In this document: positions 1 to 3,784 of the stretch, piece after piece | How positions within the stretch are numbered: the first letter of the stretch is position 1 | Layout: each line of letters opens with the position of its first letter | NCBI GenBank assembly: GCA_017629415.1 | Contig: JAGBXG010000365.1 | Location: forward strand, 1-6,572 | Source: Pseudomonadota bacterium | Lineage (GTDB): Bacteria; Myxococcota; Bradymonadia; UBA4248 | Direction of reading: 5' to 3' | DNA: 6,572 nucleotides | The notes under the pieces: generated by a model | The model's input: only the letters and a program-made list of their open reading frames with translations | What the model was told of the DNA's origin: nothing | The model's database searches: none | Translations under genes and position numbers: made by a program

Positions 1-231
1 AAACAAACCGACAAGCCAACTCAAACGGATGCCCCAAATGCCCATGAGGTATCGAAAACAAACTCGAGTGACGCAGAACCTTCCGACAATCTTGTGGCCT
101 CATCCCAAACTCCACAACGCGTCATGATGGTTGCCTGCATTGTTATTGCCATCCTTTTGCTGGCAGCTTGTGTTGATGCATTCGTGACACCGATTTCTTT
201 CCTCGAGCCTTTGCTGGCTCCGTTTTTCTGA
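1..231 (+). CDS. C-terminal end of a single-pass membrane protein (partial, unidentified)
   Basis: The frame is open from base 1 to a TGA at 229-231, giving 76 residues with no start in the window, so the gene enters from the left. The visible part starts with about 40 residues of low-complexity hydrophilic sequence rich in Thr, Ser, Asp, Asn, Pro and Gln, which looks like a disordered linker. A single Arg (residue 40 of the fragment) precedes a strongly hydrophobic helix of about 18-20 residues (41-58, with VIAILLLAAC at its core), and a short Pro/Phe-rich tail ends in APFF. This is the pattern of a protein whose main domain lies upstream and which is held in the inner membrane by a helix close to its C-terminus. 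The family cannot be named from this piece. The absence of stops together with the clear linker and helix pattern makes it much more convincing than the overlapping leftward frames. Confidence 0.7.
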   Translation, partial: KQTDKPTQTDAPNAHEVSKTNSSDAEPSDNLVASSQTPQRVMMVACIVIAILLLAACVDAFVTPISFLEPLLAPFF

Positions 232-518
232 ATTGGATGAGGGGGCAGACGCCCCCTTCGGCGCTATTTGCGCGGCGTATGAAGCAACGCGGAATAGACG
301 CGCAACGCAAGGCGTATGGAGGCCATAAAAGGCCGACATAGCCGCGCGCAAATACGCACCTACCCCCTCTGCGGGGACACCCCGCAACGCCCCGCACATC
401 CCCTTATTCCGGCGATAAAATTTTGACCGTTTGGCTCTCAAGTGCTTTAAAAAAGCTTCAAATCAAACCCAAATCTTAAGATAATCGAATCAAGACGTTT
501 TCTTGTGCGGAGTTCGTT
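232..518. repeat. GC-rich structured intergenic element (REP/BIME-like) plus short leader of the next gene
   Basis: Bases 240-390 are clearly more GC-rich than the flanks and are full of self-complementary arms. A 7-bp stem with an AGAC loop lies at 240-257 (GGGGGC/GCCCCC plus an outer A-T), 8 bp after the stop of the first gene. TATTTGCGCG at 265-274 is the exact reverse complement of CGCGCAAATA at 345-354, enclosing about 70 bp. Inside that span GCGTATG occurs twice (275-281 region and 312-318) and GCAACGC twice (284-290, 302-308), with a third GCAACGC at 384-390. A further stem GCGGGG-ACA-CCCCGC lies at 371-385. The segment 311-327 carries TATGG-AGG-CCATA, a core also found in the two other long intergenic regions. 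Bases 391-518 turn AT-rich and lead into the next gene. I see no credible gene; the open leftward frames here follow from the GC bias. Confidence 0.6.
423..451 (+). promoter_or_regulatory. Candidate sigma-70-type promoter for the zinc-ribbon gene
   Basis: TTGACC at 423-428 (5 of 6 to the -35 consensus) is followed after exactly 17 bp by TTTAAA at 446-451 (4 of 6 to the -10 consensus), in the AT-rich stretch right after the GC-rich element and about 65 bp before the ATG at 519. The spacing is ideal but the -10 is weak, so this is a candidate only. Confidence 0.3.
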
Positions 519-1532
519 ATGCAGTGTCCAAGATTGCACGGTACACTTGAAACAGTCCTCCTGAATTCGGATATTTCCGAACCGCAATACGCTTATTTAT
601 GCCCAGAGTGTCACGGTGTGTGGATGCGCGCCATGGAATGCCGTGATTTTCTCGGATTCGAATCTGAAATGCTGCTGCCGCATACGAGTAGAGCAACCGT
701 CGATTTGCCATGCCCCCATTGTCAGCATCCTGCGCACATTGTCGATATCGAACTCGACAATAAGGAAAGACTGAAATTTCATGTCTGCCCACGATGCTTT
801 TCTGTTTTTTTTGATGCAACCCAGTTCGCTCAAGCCTTTTATCAGCAGCTCAAAGCCGAGCGAAGCATTTCAGATATGCTTGCACATTCGCCGCTCGATT
901 ATTTCGGACTTACATGCTGCGATTGCGGGGCAGAAATCAAAACTCTCGATGAGGCACATGATGCAGGTATCGGATACTGCTGCAATAAGTGTCATCAGAC
1001 ACCGCCCATTTTGTCAGAAAATAAAATTCAGAATGTTCAGCTTGTGACCTTTCACGGCATGGAAGTGAAAATAGATCATGGTATGGCCAGTTCGTTTAGC
1101 CGTATTTCTGTCACGCCTGTTGAACCGTGCCAACTCGATGTTCATTTGTTTTCTTTGTCACCGCTCAAACGTATGCTCAGTATGGGATATCGAAAAATGA
1201 GATTCCATGGCACGCTTGGCCATCAGCTCGATGCCTCACAAGACAATAAGCACAAAACACCATGGCATGTTTTTCTTCGTCAGCGCGGTGTCACGCATTG
1301 TATCGAAATCATGGCAGCTTTAGGCAGCATTGATGTGGCATTCAAACCCCATAGCATCATCTTTGAACTCAATGCCAAACGCGTGGGAACGGATACAATA
1401 CTGAAATTTGAAACAGCTGTCCGTCGCATGCTCATTGCCTACGAACGTTTTGTCAAACTGGCTAAACGTTATGAACAGCCTGAAGACGCTGACGAAGCAG
1501 AGCAGGGTAAGGACACGCTTGAGAATACGTAA
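519..1532 (+). CDS. Protein with three zinc-ribbon-like modules (zf-TFIIB-like), function unknown
   Basis: A 337-residue protein, predicted cytoplasmic: no signal peptide or membrane helix. The ATG has a Shine-Dalgarno-like GCGGAG at 507-512, 6 bp upstream. Three paired-cysteine modules fill the first half. Module 1 has C3 and then CPEC at C28/C31 followed by HGVW, very like the zf-TFIIB family signature (CPxC ... CPxCxGVW), but its first knuckle reads CPRLH, so the second Cys is replaced and H7 may substitute. Module 2 is CPHC (C65/C68) with CPRC (C90/C93). Module 3 is CCDC (C133/C134/C136) with CCNKC (C154/C155/C158). The second half (about 165-310) has no recognisable motif and contains scattered His residues; a charged tail rich in Glu/Asp/Gln ends the protein. 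Zinc binding is inferred from the Cys spacing. Nucleic-acid or protein binding would be usual for such ribbons, but nothing here shows the partner. The following gene is 137 bp away and has its own ribosome site. Confidence 0.85.
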   Translation: MQCPRLHGTLETVLLNSDISEPQYAYLCPECHGVWMRAMECRDFLGFESEMLLPHTSRATVDLPCPHCQHPAHIVDIELDNKERLKFHVCPRCFSVFFDATQFAQAFYQQLKAERSISDMLAHSPLDYFGLTCCDCGAEIKTLDEAHDAGIGYCCNKCHQTPPILSENKIQNVQLVTFHGMEVKIDHGMASSFSRISVTPVEPCQLDVHLFSLSPLKRMLSMGYRKMRFHGTLGHQLDASQDNKHKTPWHVFLRQRGVTHCIEIMAALGSIDVAFKPHSIIFELNAKRVGTDTILKFETAVRRMLIAYERFVKLAKRYEQPEDADEAEQGKDTLENT

Positions 1533-1669
1533 AAACATGCATCATAGTTCTTGATTATTCGGGCAGAAGCGCATATTGAGGCCCGCCCTCAAATGGGCAA
1601 AATCGCAACATTTACAAGGCATTGTGATGAAATGCACGATGCTGTCCGAATCATCAAGGAGTGTTTTTT
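1533..1669. other. Intergenic spacer with a small hairpin
   Basis: The spacer separates two genes on the same strand. Around 1577-1595 there is TTGAGG ... CCTCAA (6-bp arms, about 5-nt loop) overlapping a GCCC/GGGC pair slightly further on. No T-run follows, so it is not a convincing intrinsic terminator. I find no clear promoter for the downstream gene, so co-transcription with the zinc-ribbon gene is possible. Confidence 0.3.
1656..1661 (+). promoter_or_regulatory. Ribosome binding site that fixes the start of the YgjV-GNAT gene
   Basis: AAGGAG lies 8 bp before the ATG at 1670. The in-frame GTG at 1661 overlaps this site itself and therefore cannot be the start. Confidence 0.8.
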
Positions 1670-2308
1670 ATGTTTGAAACTGAATTCTGGACAAATCCAT
1701 CCTTTTGGATAGAGGCGTTTGGGTATTTGGCTTCCTTTATCGTCGTTTTTTCTCTCACACGCACGAGCGTCAAAAAACTATGGATTATCAATGGCATTGG
1801 CGCCATCGGATTTATTACTTATGCTTGTATCATTGGTTCCTACCCAACTGCATTAATGAATTTGGGGGCTTTGGTTATCGATATTGTACAGCTTTACAGG
1901 CTTCATCATATCCGCATCAGTTTTGAGCTTGTGCCTGCCACACCAGGTTCTGGATATTATATGTGGTTTGTCGATAAACATGCCGATGACATCGCGGCAT
2001 TCGATCCTGAAGGCCGTTACAAAACGGCTGAAAAAGTATTCTTCTATGTCCGAAACAATGAAGTCGCCGGCTTGCTGGCGTACAATACAACAGAGACTTC
2101 AAGCGCAGAAATTGTCTTGGATTATGTGACGGATAAATTCCGAGATTGTCGTATCGGACGTTATTTTTTTGGCAATGACAATCCATTTTTCCGTGAAGTC
2201 GGCATTTCAAAGTTTACCACACACACGGCGAATCCCAAACATGAAGGTTATTTGCGTCAAATTGGATTCAGCCGAGAAACAGACGGTGTTTGGGTAAAAT
2301 CATTTTAA
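1670..2308 (+). CDS. Membrane protein: YgjV-like three-helix domain fused to a GNAT-like acyltransferase domain
   Basis: A 212-residue inner-membrane protein. Residues 1-80 hold three hydrophobic helices at about 13-29 (GYLASFIVVFSL), 38-57 (WIINGIGAIGFITYACIIG) and 60-78. The pattern GYLAS...S.K.LW.IN.IGA..F..Y....GSYP.A..N resembles the YgjV/Imp-YgjV family of small bacterial inner-membrane proteins, whose function is unknown. Residues 85-212 form a soluble domain read as GNAT-like: a strand pair at 122-137 (VFFYVRNNEVAGLLAY), a beta-strand and start of a helix at 148-166 (IVLDYVTDKF then RDCRIGRYFF, a degenerate form of the R/Q-x-x-G-x-G/A acyl-CoA loop), and a closing NPKHEGYLRQIGF, typical of the last helix and strand of GNAT folds. 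The second Gly of the loop is Arg, so acetyltransferase activity is uncertain. The three helices would put the C-terminal domain on one face of the inner membrane. Substrate unknown. The fusion resembles proteins I recall from other phyla, so it is probably a known but uncharacterised architecture. Confidence 0.8.
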   Translation: MFETEFWTNPSFWIEAFGYLASFIVVFSLTRTSVKKLWIINGIGAIGFITYACIIGSYPTALMNLGALVIDIVQLYRLHHIRISFELVPATPGSGYYMWFVDKHADDIAAFDPEGRYKTAEKVFFYVRNNEVAGLLAYNTTETSSAEIVLDYVTDKFRDCRIGRYFFGNDNPFFREVGISKFTTHTANPKHEGYLRQIGFSRETDGVWVKSF

Positions 2309-2868
2309 ATTCCGTTACCGGCTATAAACCTGAAATAGAACGCCCAAAGCAATGCCCGAAATACGTTTGATATTTTCAGCCATTGGGTAGAGGCACTGAG
2401 GAAAGGCGCGTATGGGCTGATGCCCATAGCGCCTTTGGCCAGCCGTATCGGCCCGGCAGAAGCCGGACGATAGGCGGCCTGAAATGGATATTTTGAGACG
2501 ATTTTCTTTCACGCTTATTACTAGTTTACATAATATGTCTTATGGGACGTAAAATGCGGACATTGTAAAAGCGCATGATTTTGTCCTGGATTCATCTTCA
2601 AGGTTTCGATTTGTTGGATACATCGCAAAAATCCCTATCAATCAAAGATTTACGATGCAAACCCCATATTCTGTTTGAATTGAACTTTATTTGAGCTTTT
2701 AGGGCTTGAACTAAAAATCCCGAATCAAATCAAAGACTTGCTGAGGAAATTTCAGACACCATATCGGAAATTTGCAGTTCCAAAACAGCACAAAATAACT
2801 GAATTTAAAAACGACTGTAAAATCAATGCTTTAAGACGCAAATTCCACACAAACTGTCGGATGGTATA
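2309..2868. other. 560-bp convergent intergenic region without a credible gene
   Basis: It lies between the 3' ends of the rightward membrane-protein gene and the leftward GTP cyclohydrolase gene. The left third holds two adjacent strong hairpins, described separately. The 8-mers CCTGAAAT (2329-2336 and 2478-2485) and GATATTTT (2369-2376 and 2487-2494) are each repeated once around or beside the hairpins. Bases 2500-2868 are AT-rich and carry frequent stops in all frames; I see no gene, tRNA or clear promoter there. A leftward 65-codon open frame over 2315-2512 is explained by the hairpins. Confidence 0.6.
2402..2479. repeat. Tandem pair of strong hairpins, possible bidirectional terminator or REP-like element
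   Basis: Hairpin 1 (2402-2436): AAAGGCGC, a bulged G, TATGGGC, loop TGAT, GCCCATA, GCGCCTTT. That is 15 paired bases with one bulge, flanked by A on the left and T on the right, so it looks like a stem with a T-tail from either direction. Hairpin 2 follows at once (2437-2479): GGCC, GCC, TATCG and CCGGC pair with GCCGG, CGATA, GGC and GGCC around an AGAA loop, with small bulges. Position between two converging genes fits a shared terminator. The inner part of hairpin 1 is also shared with the element at 6391-6424. Confidence 0.65.
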
Positions 2869-3384
2869 TTAAATTTCATCTGCCTGTGTCAGTACGGCTT
2901 CAGAAATGATTTCAATGCCGGCACCTTTGCCATGGAGCTCAAGACACATTTGACGACATTTTGTCGTGACTTTCAAAGACTTAGGCATCAGTTCATCGAA
3001 AAGATGGCGACAAATCTGGTGCGTTAAATTTTCCTGAAACTGCGGCCGACGCGCATAGAAATCGATAACGCGAAGAAAGCCGCCCAAGCCGGCAATATGG
3101 GCATTGGGCACATATTCGATGTTTACAGTTCCAAAAAACGGCACAAAATGGTGACCGCAAAAACTGTAAAAAGGAAGTTCTGACAAAACGACGCGATCCG
3201 AACCTGGCGCAGGCATAAGGGACAGCCGAGGGGAAGTCATCTCTACTCCGCTCATCCATGCAGCCATCAGTTCTGCTGCATGGGAAGCACTGTCATTGAC
3301 ATCAATACCGGCATTTTGGTCGGTCAGTCCCAAAGCGGATAAAAATTCAGCGTATGCCTTTATGGCGCCTTCGATATTTGCCAT
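2869..3384 (-). CDS. folE: GTP cyclohydrolase I homologue with altered active-site residues
   Basis: A 171-residue protein whose core matches GTP cyclohydrolase I, which converts GTP to 7,8-dihydroneopterin triphosphate, the first step of folate/pterin synthesis and a precursor route to queuosine. Seen: FYSFCGHHFVPFFG (73-85), where family members usually read CEHH; IEYVP (89-93); RVIDFYARRPQFQENLT (105-121), a strong match to the family's R-RPQxQExLT; and RQMCLELHG (144-152). Zinc ligands by analogy with E. coli (C110, H113, C181) are C76, H79 and C147, all present; H78 (E. coli H112) and E118 (E152) are also present. Changed: the GLSK loop is GLGG (S135 and K136 become G101, G102), H179 becomes Q145, R185 becomes H151, and the Glu of CEHH is Gly77. 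It is shorter than the 222-residue E. coli enzyme at both ends. The ATG is 6 bp after the stop of the small upstream gene and has no strong ribosome site of its own, which suggests coupled translation. Fold assignment is firm; activity is less so. Confidence 0.88.
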   Translation of the reverse strand: MANIEGAIKAYAEFLSALGLTDQNAGIDVNDSASHAAELMAAWMSGVEMTSPRLSLMPAPGSDRVVLSELPFYSFCGHHFVPFFGTVNIEYVPNAHIAGLGGFLRVIDFYARRPQFQENLTHQICRHLFDELMPKSLKVTTKCRQMCLELHGKGAGIEIISEAVLTQADEI

Positions 3385-3390
3385 TTGAGT

Positions 3391-3621
3391 TTATTCGTCG
3401 TCTTCGTTGTTATCAGAAGAGGCATCTTCTTGCTGTTGTTCTTGTTCGTATTTTTTTTCGGCATCTTCACGATCTTGATCTGTTGCATAACAGAGATGTG
3501 TTTTTGCGCTGAAATAGGGGTAATCTGCATCACATTCAAAGACTTTGACAAAGCCTTCTTCGGCGCAAGATACACAGAACATGGATGCGCAGAGGATGGA
3601 AGCAGCGATAATTTTTTTCAT
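3391..3621 (-). CDS. Small secreted Cys-containing protein, probable lipoprotein, upstream of folE
   Basis: A 76-residue protein with a strong ribosome site (AGGAG at 3627-3631 on the leftward strand, 5 bp from the ATG). The N-terminus MKKIIAASILCASMFCVSC is a clear signal sequence: two Lys, a hydrophobic core, then VSC at 17-19. C19 is a plausible lipidation site, although Cys at -3 (C16) is unusual for a lipobox, so cleavage by signal peptidase I is an alternative. The mature part (20-48) is small and holds C30 and C44 14 residues apart, which could form a disulfide, with aromatic residues between them (DYPYFSAKTHLCY). Residues 49-76 are very acidic and Gln/Glu-rich, probably a flexible or helical tail. 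It ends 6 bp before folE, so the two are almost certainly co-transcribed, yet an exported protein and a cytosolic enzyme have no obvious shared task. Family not recognised. Confidence 0.75.
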   Translation of the reverse strand: MKKIIAASILCASMFCVSCAEEGFVKVFECDADYPYFSAKTHLCYATDQDREDAEKKYEQEQQQEDASSDNNEDDE

Positions 3622-3626
3622 ATTAT

Positions 3627-3631
3627 CTCCT
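3627..3631 (-). promoter_or_regulatory. Ribosome binding site of the small secreted-protein gene
   Basis: AGGAG on the leftward strand, 5 bp before the ATG at 3621-3619. It is far stronger than anything in front of folE and probably sets translation for both genes. Confidence 0.75.
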
Positions 3632-3710
3632 AAAAACGTATGAAATCAGACACAAATCATGCCTGTTTTCATCATATAATACCTTGCAAGCAATAAAACA
3701 ACAGCGTGTT
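3632..3710 (-). promoter_or_regulatory. Probable promoter region of the small lipoprotein-folE unit
   Basis: This AT-rich gap lies between the terminator of the upstream gene and the ribosome site, so a promoter should be here. The best -10 candidate on the leftward strand is TATTAT (3681-3676). No convincing -35 box is found at 16-18 bp; the position is a guess within the gap. Confidence 0.3.
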
Positions 3711-3765
3711 AAAAATTAAGCGTTCTCTTTGAAAGCATTGATTTATTTTTCCTTCGAAGAGAACG
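3711..3765 (-). terminator. Intrinsic terminator of the large lipoprotein gene
   Basis: On the leftward strand, 19 bp after the stop codon, CGTTCTCTTCGAA (3765-3753) pairs with TTCAAAGAGAACG (3733-3721): 13-bp arms with one mispair and a 19-nt AT-rich loop. The second arm is followed by CTTAATTTTT, a T-rich tail. The polarity fits only the leftward strand. The loop is longer than usual, but arm length and tail make the call good. Confidence 0.75.
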
Positions 3766-3784
3766 TCTGAAGCATTAATCTTTG

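Noticed and set aside
100..441. Leftward open frames of 113 and 84 codons over the GC-rich element
   Set aside because: They overlap the convincing partial gene at 1-231 and the hairpin element, have Cys/Arg-rich composition typical of GC-biased non-coding DNA, and lack ribosome sites or domains.
1661..1669. GTG start three codons before the YgjV-GNAT ATG
   Set aside because: The GTG is part of the AAGGAG ribosome site itself; the ATG at 1670 has ideal spacing.
2315..2512. Leftward 65-codon frame in the convergent region
   Set aside because: It runs through the two hairpins, has no ribosome site and no protein features.
2500..2868. Possible tRNA or small RNA gene in the AT-rich convergent spacer
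   Set aside because: No cloverleaf arms, T-loop motif, strong hairpin or promoter-terminator pair could be found.
3385..3633. Rightward 82-codon hydrophobic frame opposite the small secreted protein
   Set aside because: Its Phe/Val-rich sequence is the complement of the acidic Glu/Asp/Gln tail; the leftward frame has a ribosome site and a signal peptide.
3721..3765. Inverted repeat considered as an operator for the small lipoprotein-folE unit
   Set aside because: Arm length, position just after the upstream stop codon and the T-rich tail on the leftward strand fit an intrinsic terminator better.
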